Source: CAVTJX01 sp963735175 (GTDB lineage Bacteria > Electryoneota > RPQS01). Taken from it: DNA of 64,000 nucleotides. The stretch lies in NCBI GenBank assembly GCA_963735175.1, contig CAVTJX010000016.1:434001-498000 (forward strand), written 5' to 3'. The notes under the pieces are model-generated. The model searched no databases and was not told the DNA's origin. It saw only the letters and a program-made list of their open reading frames with translations. The number at the start of each line of letters is the position of its first letter. Position 1 is the stretch's first letter. A program made the translations under genes and the position numbers. Below, piece after piece: positions 29,806-39,455 of this stretch.

Positions 29806-31064
29806 AACTCGCCCTCCTCGCGGGATATCTGCGCCCCAACGCCGGCCAGCTTCGCTTCTATCTTCTCGTAACCGCGATCGAGATGGTAGACGCGCATCAC
29901 TTCTGTCGTGCCGTGTGCGCACAGCCCGGCCAGCACGAGGCAGACCGAGGCGCGCAGGTCCGTCGACATCACCGGCGCGCCCTTCAGTTCGGGAATACCC
30001 GTGATAATCGCGGTGTTGTCCTCCATTGCGATCTTTGCCCCCAGCCGCGACAGCTCGGCGACATGCGTGAAGCGGTCGCGGTAAATCGTGTCGGTAATAC
30101 GGCTCTCGCCGTCCGCCAGCGACGCCATCGCCATGAACGGCGCTTGTAGATCGGTGGGAAACGCGGGATAGGTGTCCGTCGTCACCTGCATTGGCTTCAG
30201 ACGCGCGGAATCGCGCTCAACGAGAATCGTATCGCCCGCGACGGTGATCTGCACTCCCATTTCACGGGCAAGGGCCAATGGCGCTTCCACGTGCCGCGGC
30301 TCGCAGTGCAGCAGCCGCACGCGGCCACCGGCCATGCCCACCGCGCAAACGTAAGTGCCGGTCTCAATGCGGTCGGGAATCATGGCCGCGTCCACCGGAT
30401 GCAGTTCGGGCACACCTTTAATCACGAGGTCGCGCGTGCCGATGCCGTCGATGTCCGCGCCCATGCGCGTCAGAAATTTCGCGAGCTGCGTGATCTCGGG
30501 CTCGACGGCGACGTTCTTCAATTGCGTCGTGCCCTCGGCCAGTACGGCCGCCATCAGCACGTTCCCCGTAGCGCCGACGCTCGAAATCGGAAACTCAAAC
30601 ACGCCACCCTTGAGCTTTTTCGCTCGGGCAACGACAAATCCCTCTTCGAGGTCCGAAGTCGCTCCCAACGCTTCCAAGCCTTTGATATGCAAGTCTACCG
30701 GACGCGGTCCCCAGGCGCACCCACCGGGCATCGAGACACGCGCCTCACCGTGACGCGCGACGAGCGGACCAAGCACATAGAAACTGGCACGCATCGTCTT
30801 CACCAGTTCGTAAGGCGCTTCGTTGTGGCGCGCGTGCGCGGTGTCAATGCGCAATTCGTGGTCGCGTTCCTCTACCTGTGCGCCAAGAATGCGCAGCAAG
30901 TTTGACATCGTGCGCACGTCGCGCAGCGGCGGCACGTTCGTAAAGCGATACGTACCGGGCGCGAGCAGCGTCGCGGCCAACAGCGGCAATGTGGCGTTCT
31001 TCGAGCCCGAGATCGGGATCTCGCCCTCCAGCGGGCGGCCACCATGTATAACCAGTTTATCCAA
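29802..31064 (-). CDS. murA: UDP-N-acetylglucosamine 1-carboxyvinyltransferase
   Basis: First committed step of peptidoglycan precursor synthesis: it transfers enolpyruvate from PEP to UDP-GlcNAc. The intact 420-residue protein starts DKLVIHGGRPLEGEIPISGS and has the active-site Cys in SMPGGCAWGPRPVDLH, so fosfomycin sensitivity is expected in principle. The conserved Arg/Lys substrate region PISGSKNATLPLLAATLL is present. It is sandwiched between recN and dnaE on the same strand. Confidence 0.96.
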   Translation of the reverse strand: MDKLVIHGGRPLEGEIPISGSKNATLPLLAATLLAPGTYRFTNVPPLRDVRTMSNLLRILGAQVEERDHELRIDTAHARHNEAPYELVKTMRASFYVLGPLVARHGEARVSMPGGCAWGPRPVDLHIKGLEALGATSDLEEGFVVARAKKLKGGVFEFPISSVGATGNVLMAAVLAEGTTQLKNVAVEPEITQLAKFLTRMGADIDGIGTRDLVIKGVPELHPVDAAMIPDRIETGTYVCAVGMAGGRVRLLHCEPRHVEAPLALAREMGVQITVAGDTILVERDSARLKPMQVTTDTYPAFPTDLQAPFMAMASLADGESRITDTIYRDRFTHVAELSRLGAKIAMEDNTAIITGIPELKGAPVMSTDLRASVCLVLAGLCAHGTTEVMRVYHLDRGYEKIEAKLAGVGAQISREEGEL

Positions 31065-31082
31065 GGGTGTTTGGAGAAGCTA

Positions 31083-32771
31083 TTAGAGTTTGCCGCTCTG
31101 GCGCAGCAGTTCGCTGGCCGTGGCGAGGGATTGATCGGTCACTTTTTCGCCGGCGATCAGACTGGCAATGGCCTGCACTCGGTCCGCTTCACTAAGGAAA
31201 CGGGCGGTCGTCTCCGCGCTTTGTCCGCGCGTGGTTTTATTGACGGCGAGGTGATGGTCGGCGCGCGAGGCGATCTGCGGTAGATGCGTGATACACAAAA
31301 CCTGATGACGCCGCGCCAGCCTCACCAATGCCCGGCCCACCTGGTCAGCCACGCGCCCGGAAATGCCGAGGTCGATCTCATCGTAGACCATCATCGGATA
31401 TTCGGCTTTTTCCGAGAGGGCTGATTTGATGGCGAGCGTCACACGCGAAGATTCGCCGCCCGAAGCCACTTCGCGGATCGGCACGGGCTTTTTGCCGGGG
31501 TTGGCAGAAAAGAGAAATTCGATGCGGTCGGCTCCGTCGGCGCTCAAGCGCTCGGGATCGAGCGGCGCGGGCAGCGTTTGCAGCGCCGCCTCAAATTGCG
31601 GCGCGGGTAAGCCCAGCGGCTTAAGCGTCTCCAATACGCGCGCCGAAAAATCCGCCGCTGCCACATGCCGCCGTTGCGATAATTCCTCGGCGGCGTTCAC
31701 CACCGCGTCACCGCTGCGGTCGAGTTCAGCCTGCAACTCTGCCACACGCCGTTCGAGCGTCTCGCCCTGTGCCAGCAGTGTTTTCAGCTCACCCGCGCGG
31801 TCCAACACCTGTTCAATCGACATGCCATGCTTGCGGCGCAGATCCCAAAGCACGGTGCGCCGCTCCCGTAACCGTTCGAGTTCGATCTCGTCAAAGGACA
31901 ACCCGTCCTGATAGTCCTGCACCTGAGTGGCCAGGTCTTTTAAGCGCGAATTGATCTCCGCCAGTTCGCTCGTGACTTCCGCAAGATCCGGATCGACTTT
32001 GGCGATTCCCGCCGCGGCATTGCGCGCGAGGCCCGCTAATGTTACGAGAGATGGATCGTTCTCCGTCAGCAGCGCCAGTAGTCGCGCAGCCTCGAAGGCG
32101 AGCTTCTCGGCGCTTTCCAACTTCCGCAGCCGGACGTCAATGGCATCGTCTTCGCCTGCTTTCAATCCCAACCGCTCAATTTCCTCAAGCTGGTATTCCA
32201 GCAGCGCGCGATCCTTGCGGTGCGCCTCCAGCGCCGCTTGCGCCTGCGCCAGTTCGCGTTTCAGCGCGACCCGTGTCTCATACAGTCCGCGCACCTTTGT
32301 CGCCTGCGCCAGCGTGTCCGCGAAAATATCGAGGTATTCGAGTTGCCGCGCGGATTTGAACAGCGATTGATGTTCGCGCTGTCCGTGGAAATCCGCCAGC
32401 AGATCGCGCAGCTTGAGCAGCGTTTCTTGCGGCACCGGATGGTCGTTCAGCCACGAGCGCGTGCGCCCCTGGTTGGTGATCTCCCGGCGTAACAGCAGTT
32501 CGTGGCGATCTTCGGCTTCGTCCTCCGCGGCAATCACGCCGCGCAGCAAATCGGGCTCACGCAGATAAAACGTGCCTTCGATAACCGCGCGTTCCGCTCC
32601 CGGCGCCACCGCGTCCTTGGGAAAGCGCTCACCCAGCAGCACGTCGAGCGCGCCGAAGACCATGCTTTTCCCTGCGCCGGTTTCACCGGTGAGCGCGGTG
32701 AGACCCGCCTCGAATTCCAGCGAGACGTGGCGCACCAGCACGTAGTCGCGAATGGTCAGCTGCCGCAGCAT
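31083..32771 (-). CDS. recN: DNA repair protein RecN
   Basis: An SMC-like ATPase that holds broken ends during double-strand break repair. The intact 562-residue protein starts MLRQLTIRDYVLVRHVSLEF with Walker A TGETGAGKSMVFGAL. Two long coiled-coil arms occupy residues about 150-370. The C-terminal head carries the ABC-type signature VASGGESSRVTLAIKSAL and Walker B MMVYDEIDLGISGRVADQVG. It lies between the secreted propeller and murA. Confidence 0.96.
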   Translation of the reverse strand: MLRQLTIRDYVLVRHVSLEFEAGLTALTGETGAGKSMVFGALDVLLGERFPKDAVAPGAERAVIEGTFYLREPDLLRGVIAAEDEAEDRHELLLRREITNQGRTRSWLNDHPVPQETLLKLRDLLADFHGQREHQSLFKSARQLEYLDIFADTLAQATKVRGLYETRVALKRELAQAQAALEAHRKDRALLEYQLEEIERLGLKAGEDDAIDVRLRKLESAEKLAFEAARLLALLTENDPSLVTLAGLARNAAAGIAKVDPDLAEVTSELAEINSRLKDLATQVQDYQDGLSFDEIELERLRERRTVLWDLRRKHGMSIEQVLDRAGELKTLLAQGETLERRVAELQAELDRSGDAVVNAAEELSQRRHVAAADFSARVLETLKPLGLPAPQFEAALQTLPAPLDPERLSADGADRIEFLFSANPGKKPVPIREVASGGESSRVTLAIKSALSEKAEYPMMVYDEIDLGISGRVADQVGRALVRLARRHQVLCITHLPQIASRADHHLAVNKTTRGQSAETTARFLSEADRVQAIASLIAGEKVTDQSLATASELLRQSGKL

Positions 32772-32781
32772 AGATCCCCTG

Positions 32782-35187
32782 TTACCTTCCCAACACCGCG
32801 ACTTTGCCCGTGATTGAGCGGCCGTCGGTGGTCGAGGCTACCAGCAGATAGACTCCGCCCGCTACCAATTGTTCTTCGTCATTGCGGCCGTCCCAGCCCT
32901 GGCAACCGCCGTCGCGCTCCGTCGCCGTCATCTCCCGCCAAGTGAGCTTGCGCACGAGCCGCCCGGAAATCGTATAAATCCGCAGGTCGTCAAAACGCTC
33001 GCCGAGCCGCACCGGATCAATGCACAATCGCTGTGTGCCGTCGGCGCGGAACGGATTCGGATACGGCCATAATTCCTTGAAATCCCCGCCCGCGGAAACA
33101 TACGGCGAGGTGAATCGCGAGAGGCCGTCGGCAGTGCCGATCCAAACCTCGCCCGTGTGCGGATTCGAGGTGATCGCCGTAATCTCGTTCGCAATCAGGT
33201 CCGACTGATTAGCCACGCTGGTCGCGGTCTGAAAGACATGGATCCAATTGAAATTCTTATCCAGCACTGCGACGCCGTTGTCCGTGCCAAACCACTTATT
33301 GTCCTGGGCGTCGACATGCACCGCGTTCACGCGGCGGCCAATGGGTAGGTCCACGACGCAAATGAAACGGAGCTGGCTGAGGTCGGCGGGAATGCCACCC
33401 TGCGTATAGTACGCGCCGTTGACTGTGCCGATCCACAGGTAGCCTTGCGCATCAATGTCCCAATCCAACACCACCGGGCTGATGTCCTCAAAGCACGTGA
33501 CAGCATCCTGGCGATCCTTAGGTTGGTACAGTAGCCAGCTGTCGCCGACCGTGTCGCCGGGGGTGCCGCGTGGGTCGAGCACATAGTCGCGAATCGGATT
33601 GCGGCCCGTGCCGATCCACACTCGCTCTAGCGGATCCACAATCACCTGGTCCACGAAACTCGTTCCCACGGGCGGGTTCGACGGATTCGGCACATGGTAA
33701 GTCCACGGGCCGCGATTGTTACCCTGGGCGATCCATTCTCGCGGAATGCGTGCGAGACCCACGCCGTTGACTGCTTCAAGGTTCGTCGCGTAAATGTCGC
33801 CGCGAACGTTGCGCGCCAGACGACTTTCAACATAGGTCGGATCACCGACAATTCCCGAAACGCGTGGACGCAACACTCCATCCGCGTCATAGAAACTCGC
33901 GCTGTCGGTCGTATTGTACACGAATACCGTATCGCCAAAGAAGCGGGCGATGCCGCCGCCCTGGCTGCTGGCCCAGATGCCGCCGAAATCGTCGTTGACA
34001 AAGCTCAGCGCTGCACGGCGAAAGAAGGGATAATCATAGCCGGTGCTGCGCGTGTAGTTCGTCCACGTCTTCTCGTCCGCGCTGCATACGTAAACACCGG
34101 ACGTATGACCGCCTCCGCCCACCCACAAGCGGCCCTCGGGATCTACCCATAATGCCGTGATGGAGTTACCGCCCATTCCCGCTGCGCGGCGAGGTTCGCC
34201 CCAAACGCTGTCCGCCGGGTAGTCCGCGAAGACAAGCCCCCCCCGCCCCTGTGGACCATCCATCAACGATGCCACAACCTCGGTGCGATCGCCGAACTCC
34301 AGCACTTCGATCCCGGAGACGCCGTTGAGATGCGGATTGTAATTCGCCCATAATCCGGTCTGTCCATCGCGGATATAAACCTGGTTTGCATTGGCCGCCC
34401 AGAGGTTGCCGTTCAGCCGACCGTCGGAAAAATCCGTCACCCCGCCAACCCAGGCTTCCGTGGTGAAACCACCGCCCGTGAATCGAGCCAGCCAGCCGCT
34501 GGTCGCGATCAGCAACAAGTCGTCGTATCCCTGCATTTCCCGGATTGCGTTCTCCACCAATCCGTTGGCTGTGGTGAAATTTTCCCAGACCGATGGTTGG
34601 CTAAGATTTTCGCTCGCCAGACTCGCCCGCGCCAGACCGACCCCTGTACCGGCGTAGAGAAAGCCGCCCGCCACCGCCAATGCCGATACCCGCGTTTCAC
34701 TGGAGAAACCGCCTAAGACGCGGATCGATTCCCGCACGCGGTAGTTGTCAGCCGCGGGGAAATAAGAAAACCGGTAAATGCCGTTGTTGCTTGCCACGAA
34801 AACTTCGTCACCCACCGGAAGAATGTCCGTAATTTCGAACACTCCGCCCTGCTGCAGGTCGTCGATCTGCCGCACTTCGCCGGTTTGGGGACTGACGCGC
34901 GTAATGAGACCATTGGTCAGCCCGGCCCATACAAATCCGGCGGCATCGTGGCCCACGGCGACTGTTCGATTCATCAACAGGCCGCGAGTATTGGTATAGG
35001 TATCAAACTGGCCTGTGGCCAAATCGTATCCGGCGAGACCGCCTTCGGTCGCAGTCCAGACGTGATCCCCCGCCAGCGTCATCGCCACGACGCTGGAGGT
35101 CGATGTGAAAGTGGTCCACTGATAAGCTTGAGCGAAAAGTACGGCGGGAAGCAGGCAGGCAACGAGTCCCAGAATGCGGACATTCAT
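32782..35187 (-). CDS. secreted two-component-propeller-like protein with C-terminal FlgD-type Ig domain
   Basis: Function unknown; probably secreted or surface-attached. The 801-residue protein is intact. A signal peptide (MNVRILGLVACLLPAVLFAQA) is followed by WD/regulator-propeller repeats: GDHVWTATEGGLAGYD, GYLWIGTVNGAYY, DNKWFGTDNGVAVL and GEVWIGTADGLSRF are successive blades of the W-G-T-x-x-G-L type. The end is YPNPFRADGTQRL followed by LRIYTISGRLVRKL and GGVYLLVASTTDGRSITGKV, the FlgD-like/secretion-associated domain common in FCB candidate phyla. It is 10 nt from recN and preceded by GAGGAG. Confidence 0.88.
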   Translation of the reverse strand: MNVRILGLVACLLPAVLFAQAYQWTTFTSTSSVVAMTLAGDHVWTATEGGLAGYDLATGQFDTYTNTRGLLMNRTVAVGHDAAGFVWAGLTNGLITRVSPQTGEVRQIDDLQQGGVFEITDILPVGDEVFVASNNGIYRFSYFPAADNYRVRESIRVLGGFSSETRVSALAVAGGFLYAGTGVGLARASLASENLSQPSVWENFTTANGLVENAIREMQGYDDLLLIATSGWLARFTGGGFTTEAWVGGVTDFSDGRLNGNLWAANANQVYIRDGQTGLWANYNPHLNGVSGIEVLEFGDRTEVVASLMDGPQGRGGLVFADYPADSVWGEPRRAAGMGGNSITALWVDPEGRLWVGGGGHTSGVYVCSADEKTWTNYTRSTGYDYPFFRRAALSFVNDDFGGIWASSQGGGIARFFGDTVFVYNTTDSASFYDADGVLRPRVSGIVGDPTYVESRLARNVRGDIYATNLEAVNGVGLARIPREWIAQGNNRGPWTYHVPNPSNPPVGTSFVDQVIVDPLERVWIGTGRNPIRDYVLDPRGTPGDTVGDSWLLYQPKDRQDAVTCFEDISPVVLDWDIDAQGYLWIGTVNGAYYTQGGIPADLSQLRFICVVDLPIGRRVNAVHVDAQDNKWFGTDNGVAVLDKNFNWIHVFQTATSVANQSDLIANEITAITSNPHTGEVWIGTADGLSRFTSPYVSAGGDFKELWPYPNPFRADGTQRLCIDPVRLGERFDDLRIYTISGRLVRKLTWREMTATERDGGCQGWDGRNDEEQLVAGGVYLLVASTTDGRSITGKVAVLGR

Positions 35188-35232
35188 GTGTTTCTCCTCA
35201 ACACTCGTCTACGGTAGGGGTTTTCAGAGTGT

Positions 35233-35718
35233 TCAAAAGGACGATGGGAAGCCTCCGAGGCGAGGGAGAAGGTGGGCCATTTCCACGGCGGCGAGTGCGG
35301 CGTCGGCGCCTTTATTGCCAATCCTGCCGCCGGCGCGTTCGAACGCCTGTTCCGGCGTGTTGGTCGTTAGCACTCCAAAGGTCACGGGTTTGCCGCTTTG
35401 CAGCCCGGCATTCAGAATCCCCGTGGCCGCGGCCTGACTGACAAAATCAAAATGCGGGGTTTCGCCGCGAATCACCGCCCCCAGGCAAATCACAGCGTCA
35501 ATCTCAATTCGCGCCGCCGCCTGCTGCGCGGCCAGCGGTAATTCAAAGGAGCCTGGAACCCAGGCGACCTCGATTGCTTCGTCCGCGGCGCCCTGCGCTT
35601 TCAACGCGGCAATCGCGCCGTCGAGCAACGCGCGGGTCACGGTCTCGTTAAACCGTGCGCAGATGATCGCGAAGCGCAGTTCGGAAGCGTCGAAAGTGCT
35701 GGGGTGGATAACGGGCAT
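35233..35718 (-). CDS. ribH: 6,7-dimethyl-8-ribityllumazine synthase
   Basis: Penultimate step of riboflavin synthesis. The 161-residue intact protein has the family landmarks ICARFNETVTRALLDGAI, VPGSFELPLAAQQAA and GAVIRGETPHFDFVSQAA (the catalytic His of the GETxHFD motif). No other rib gene is nearby. It lies one base from the ftsY stop and upstream of the propeller gene. Confidence 0.96.
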   Translation of the reverse strand: MPVIHPSTFDASELRFAIICARFNETVTRALLDGAIAALKAQGAADEAIEVAWVPGSFELPLAAQQAAARIEIDAVICLGAVIRGETPHFDFVSQAAATGILNAGLQSGKPVTFGVLTTNTPEQAFERAGGRIGNKGADAALAAVEMAHLLPRLGGFPSSF

Positions 35719-36648
35719 TTAATCCTCTACGGCGGTGCGGCTCATGTCGCCAAGTAACCCTTCAGCGAATTTTTCTGCGTTGAACGGAGCCAGGTCTTCC
35801 ATCGCCTCCCCGAAACCCACATAGCGGATCGGAATGCCGAGTCGCCGTGAGATTCCGAGAATCACGCCGCCCTTAGCCGTGCCGTCGATTTTCGTCAGCA
35901 CGAGGCCGCTGATGGGCGCGACGCGGGTAAATTCCAGCGCCTGGTTCAAACCGTTCTGGCCGGTCGTGGCATCGAGCACGAGCAGCACTTCGTGGGGTGC
36001 TTCTGGAACCTTCTTCTTTAGCACGCGGGAAACCTTCTCCAGTTCCTTCATAAGGTTAACTTTATTATGAAGGCGTCCGGCAGTGTCAATCAGCAGGATA
36101 TCCACGTCTTTAGAAAGCGCGGCGTCCAATGCATCGAAGGCAACCGCCGCCGAATCGGCATTAGCCGCGCCAGCGACTACCCGCACTCCGGCCCGCTCGC
36201 CCCAGATTTGAAGCTGTTCGATAGCGGCCGCACGGAATGTGTCCGCCGCCGCTAAGACCAGTGATTTACCCTGATTCTTAAAGAAATAAGCCAACTTGCC
36301 GATCGTTGTCGTTTTGCCCGTGCCGTTGACCCCGATCACGAGCACCACGTGCGGATGCGCCTGAGGAACCGGCACGCCTTCGGCCTGGCGCAGCATTTCT
36401 ACGATCTGCTGCCGCAGCAGCAGCTCCGGCGCCGTCCGGCCGCCGTCCTCGCGCGCGGCCTCGCGCAACCGTTGGATCAGTTCTTCGGTGGTTTCAACTC
36501 CTACATCCGAGCTGAGCAGAATATCTTCAAGTTCGGTCAGCAGCTCGGCGTCCAGCTTGCGCCCGGGACGAAACACCGCGGTGAGTTTGTCACCGAGAAC
36601 TTCGCGGGTCTTCGTGAACGCCTGCTTTACTTTATCGAAAAAACCCAT
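35719..36648 (-). CDS. ftsY: signal recognition particle receptor FtsY
   Basis: An SRP receptor GTPase that delivers ribosomes making membrane proteins to the translocon. The 309-residue protein is a short FtsY without the long acidic A domain, starting MGFFDKVKQAFTKTREVLGD. The NG domain has the P-loop GVNGTGKTTTIGKLAYFFKN, DTAGRLHNKVNLMKELEK, TKIDGTAKGG and the terminal GEAMEDLAPFNAEKFAEGLL. It is intact. It neighbours nadK upstream and ribH downstream. Confidence 0.96.
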   Translation of the reverse strand: MGFFDKVKQAFTKTREVLGDKLTAVFRPGRKLDAELLTELEDILLSSDVGVETTEELIQRLREAAREDGGRTAPELLLRQQIVEMLRQAEGVPVPQAHPHVVLVIGVNGTGKTTTIGKLAYFFKNQGKSLVLAAADTFRAAAIEQLQIWGERAGVRVVAGAANADSAAVAFDALDAALSKDVDILLIDTAGRLHNKVNLMKELEKVSRVLKKKVPEAPHEVLLVLDATTGQNGLNQALEFTRVAPISGLVLTKIDGTAKGGVILGISRRLGIPIRYVGFGEAMEDLAPFNAEKFAEGLLGDMSRTAVED

Positions 36649-36678
36649 ATAAGTTCAACTTTATTCGGATAGACTCGA

Positions 36679-37524
36679 CTACGCACGGCCCCATTGCAGT
36701 TTGCTCCGCAGGACCTGGTAAAAATCGTGACCGGTGATGCTGGCGATGAGTGCCGGATATGGCCCCCGGCTGATGCGGATGACCTGACCTGCGTGAAGTT
36801 CGCGAATCGACTCGCCGTCGGCGGCGAGCAAGCCGACTTCCATTGATCGGATTTCCACCGTGCGCTGCGCCGAAATCACAACCGGGCGCATCGTCAACGT
36901 ATGCGGAGAGATGGGTGTGACGATCATCACATTCAGTGTCGGCTCAACGATGGGTCCACCCGCCGACAGAGTGTACGCCGTCGAACCCGTTGCGGTCGCC
37001 ACGATCAGTCCGTCGCAACGATAAGTGGTAACGGGCCGCCCGCCAATCAGCACTTCGAGACGCATCGTGTGCGAAATCGAGGCGTGGCCGACGACGACAT
37101 CGTTCAGCGCGTAGCACAACGGCGCGGGATCGTCATCCAGCGTCGCGGTCAACAACATTCGCTCTTCAACCACATAGTCGCCGCTCAGGATCCGGTCCAG
37201 CGACTGAGCCAGTTCATCAATCCCGAGCTCCGTCAGGTAACCGAGTCCCGGGCCGAGGTTGACGCCCAGCACCGGAATGCGGCGATTGCCCACGATGCGC
37301 GCGCTGCGCAGGAGTGTGCCGTCCCCGCCGAAACTCAACACGAGATTGGCGGCATCGGGTACCGTCTCCACCGGCAGCGCCTCGCCGGACCGAAGGTCCA
37401 GGCCATGCCCGATGGCGGTATCGATCACAAAAGCAGCCCCGCGCCGGTGTAATTCGTCAATCACCAGCGGCAGCTCAACGCGAAAATTCGGCTTTGCCGG
37501 ATTGCCCATCAAGCCCAGAGTCAT
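36679..37524 (-). CDS. nadK: NAD kinase
   Basis: ATP-dependent phosphorylation of NAD to NADP. The protein (about 281 residues from ATG at 37524) has the two family motifs: SFGGDGTLLRSARIVG (GGDG) and ATATGSTAYTLSAGGPIVEP. A GTG at 37539 would add five residues (MGTRG), but neither start has a strong ribosome site. It is intact. Position between xseB and ftsY on one strand suggests co-transcription. Confidence 0.94.
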   Translation of the reverse strand: MTLGLMGNPAKPNFRVELPLVIDELHRRGAAFVIDTAIGHGLDLRSGEALPVETVPDAANLVLSFGGDGTLLRSARIVGNRRIPVLGVNLGPGLGYLTELGIDELAQSLDRILSGDYVVEERMLLTATLDDDPAPLCYALNDVVVGHASISHTMRLEVLIGGRPVTTYRCDGLIVATATGSTAYTLSAGGPIVEPTLNVMIVTPISPHTLTMRPVVISAQRTVEIRSMEVGLLAADGESIRELHAGQVIRISRGPYPALIASITGHDFYQVLRSKLQWGRA

Positions 37525-37551
37525 GCCACGAGTCCCCACAGTTTTAGGGAT

Positions 37552-37812
37552 TCAGGTGCGTGTCGCGTCCGCCGGCCCCAGTTCGCTGTCGGCATCTTTG
37601 GACAGCAGTTTCAACGCTTTTTCGGCCGCCTGCAATTTCTGCTCGCAGTAGGCAATCAACCGTTGGGCTTCTTCAAACGTTTGCAGCGACTGTTCGAGCG
37701 GCACGTCGCCGCCCTCCAGTTGGCCGACCAGCGTCTCGAGCCGTCCCAGCGCGGCTTCGAACGAGGCGATGTTCTCGGGCGCTTTGCCGCCGGATTCGTC
37801 AGTGAGATTCAT
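37552..37812 (-). CDS. xseB: exodeoxyribonuclease VII small subunit
   Basis: The 86-residue small subunit of ExoVII. It has the two-helix pattern FEAALGRLETLVGQLEGGDV followed by PLEQSLQTFEEAQRLIAYCEQKL, matching the family signature (LE.IV..LE.G...LE.SL..FE.G). It overlaps the end of xseA by 14 nt once the xseA frameshift is corrected. Confidence 0.95.
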   Translation of the reverse strand: MNLTDESGGKAPENIASFEAALGRLETLVGQLEGGDVPLEQSLQTFEEAQRLIAYCEQKLQAAEKALKLLSKDADSELGPADATRT

Positions 37813-39020
37813 GGATCATCCCATCATCGGTGATCGTGCGAATTTCCGCCTCCGCGCCACCCCGGGCAAAACTGATCGACACCGTCGCGCCGGGCGAAGA
37901 GTTCCCGCGCGTTGCGCACGATGCGGCCGGCGGGATCCTGCACCACGGCATAGCCACGATCAAGTGTCGCGCGCGGATGATAGGCCGTCAGCAGTTCCTT
38001 GACCCGGACGACGGCAGTCTGTTTGTCGTGGACGGAGCGCGTGAAAGCAGACTCAAGCCGCGTCTCGAGATCATCCAGCCGCTGCGCGGTCAAATGCACA
38101 ACATTCGCCGGGTGCTTCAGCGCCCAGTGCTGAGAGAGCGCCGTCAGTCGCTGTCGCAGGTGACGGAACTTTTCGGTACGCCGCGCTGCCAACCGGCGCG
38201 CAAGTTCCGCCACATAACCGCCAACCTCAATCCGGTCGGGCAGCAGGATCTCCATCGCGGCCGAAGGGGTCGGCGCACGTTCGTCGGCCACGAAGTCGGC
38301 GATCGTCACGTCGACTTCATGACCCACTGCCGAAACCACGGGAATCCGGGAAGCGAAAATCGCCCGGGCCACCTGCTCGTCATTAAAGGCCCACAGGTCT
38401 TCGAGTGAGCCGCCGCCGCGGCCTACGACGATGACGTCCGCAGCGCTCACGCGGTTGAACGCGGCAATCGCCGCCGCGATCTCCTCCGGCGCGCCCGTTC
38501 CCTGCACTTTTACCGGGCAGAGCACGAGCTGCGCCAGCGGCCAACGCCGGGCGGCAACGGTGAGCATGTCATGCAAAGCCGCCCCGTCTCCCGAAGTCAC
38601 CAGACCGATGATCTCGGGATAGGCAGGCAAAGGCCTTTTGCGCGCGCGCTCAAACAGACCCTCAGCCTTCAGCTTCTCGACCAGAACCTGAAACAAGCGC
38701 GCGAGTTCACCGACACCTTCCGGACGCATCAGGGCCACCATCAGCTGATAGCGGCGCGGCTCGTACACTTCCAGATTGCCCCACGCCCGCACTTTCATCC
38801 CATCGGCGGGTTCGAATGCCAGGCGGCTGGCGCTCCCTTTCCACATAACGCACGAAAGCTGCGCGCCGCCGTCCTTGAGCGTGAAGTAACGATGCCCCGA
38901 GGAATGGCGCTTATAGCCCGAGATCTCGCCTTCGATCCACAGGGCGCCGAAGCCCTCCTGGATCACGCGCTTGACCTCGCGCGTGATCTCGCTCACGGAA
39001 TAGATCTTGTCCTCGAGCAT
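37799..39020 (-). CDS. xseA: exodeoxyribonuclease VII large subunit (frameshifted near its end)
   Basis: Catalytic subunit of ExoVII, which degrades single-stranded DNA. The N-terminal OB fold reads ALWIEGEISGYKRHSSGHRYF. The catalytic domain has VIVVGRGGGSLEDLWAFNDE, and the next segment is the coiled coil that binds XseB. About 398 codons are open, but near 37893 an indel moves the reading frame. In the alternative frame the protein continues ATVSISFARGGAEAEIRTI to a stop at 37799. That segment fits the family C-terminus better than the uncorrected one. Confidence 0.93.
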
Positions 39021-39098
39021 CGCAGGGCGATCCTTATCACGGGAGGGTGGCTACAATCCGGGGATTCCGGGGTAAAGCAACCGCTTACAAAAACGGAA

Positions 39099-39120
39099 GG
39101 GCCTTATCGAAACAAGGCCC
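39099..39120 (-). terminator. Rho-independent terminator after the bS22-like gene
   Basis: On the minus strand GGGCCTT, an 8-nt loop and AAGGCCC form a perfect 7-bp stem, followed by TTCCGTTTTTG. It lies between the bS22-like gene (stop at 39178) and xseA (start at 39020), so it should separate the HU/bS22 transcript from the xseA operon. Confidence 0.7.
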
Positions 39121-39177
39121 GCTCCGGCAACGACAGCGGCGCTTCTCAGTCTGATTGTGAGCCAGCGTACCGCGGTA

Positions 39178-39273
39178 CTAACGAATCTTCTTCTTATGAC
39201 GATTCTTGCGCAGGCGTTTTTTACGTTTGTGCGTGGACATCTTGTGTCGCTTGCGCTTCTTTCCACAGGGCAA
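39178..39273 (-). CDS. 31-residue AURKAIP1/COX24-domain (mS38/bS22-type) ribosomal protein
   Basis: A tiny, extremely basic protein: MPCGKKRKRHKMSTHKR followed by KKRLRKNRHKKKIR. This matches the short COX24/AURKAIP1-domain proteins of Bacteroidota, related to mitochondrial mS38 and mycobacterial bS22, small-subunit components near the decoding region. The start is TTG at 39273 with a perfect AAAGGAG eight bases upstream; the internal ATG at 39240 has no ribosome site and would drop the conserved first eleven residues. The frame ends TAG at 39178. Assignment to the ribosome is known for the family and not shown here. Confidence 0.88.
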   Translation of the reverse strand: MPCGKKRKRHKMSTHKRKKRLRKNRHKKKIR

Positions 39274-39363
39274 AAGGCAAACTCCTTTCGGCCGCAGACG
39301 TCCTCTGACGGTGCGGCGGTGTTAAGGTTACTGCTATCTGAAATGGAATACAAGGAATGCGAA

Positions 39364-39384
39364 TTCCGCACGGGGGGTGCGGAA
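39364..39384 (-). terminator. hairpin between the HU and bS22-like genes
   Basis: TTCCGCAC-GGGGG-GTGCGGAA is a perfect 8-bp stem. On the minus strand it follows the HU/IHF gene and precedes the bS22-like gene. The bases after it (TTCGCATTCC) are not a U-run, so termination would be weak; it might instead be a processing or stability element. Confidence 0.35.
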
Positions 39385-39455
39385 GTACCGGGCGGACTGG
39401 ATTCAGTCTGCCACTCTTTGAGAACAGCGGGAAGGCTTACAGCGATCGCCAGGCG

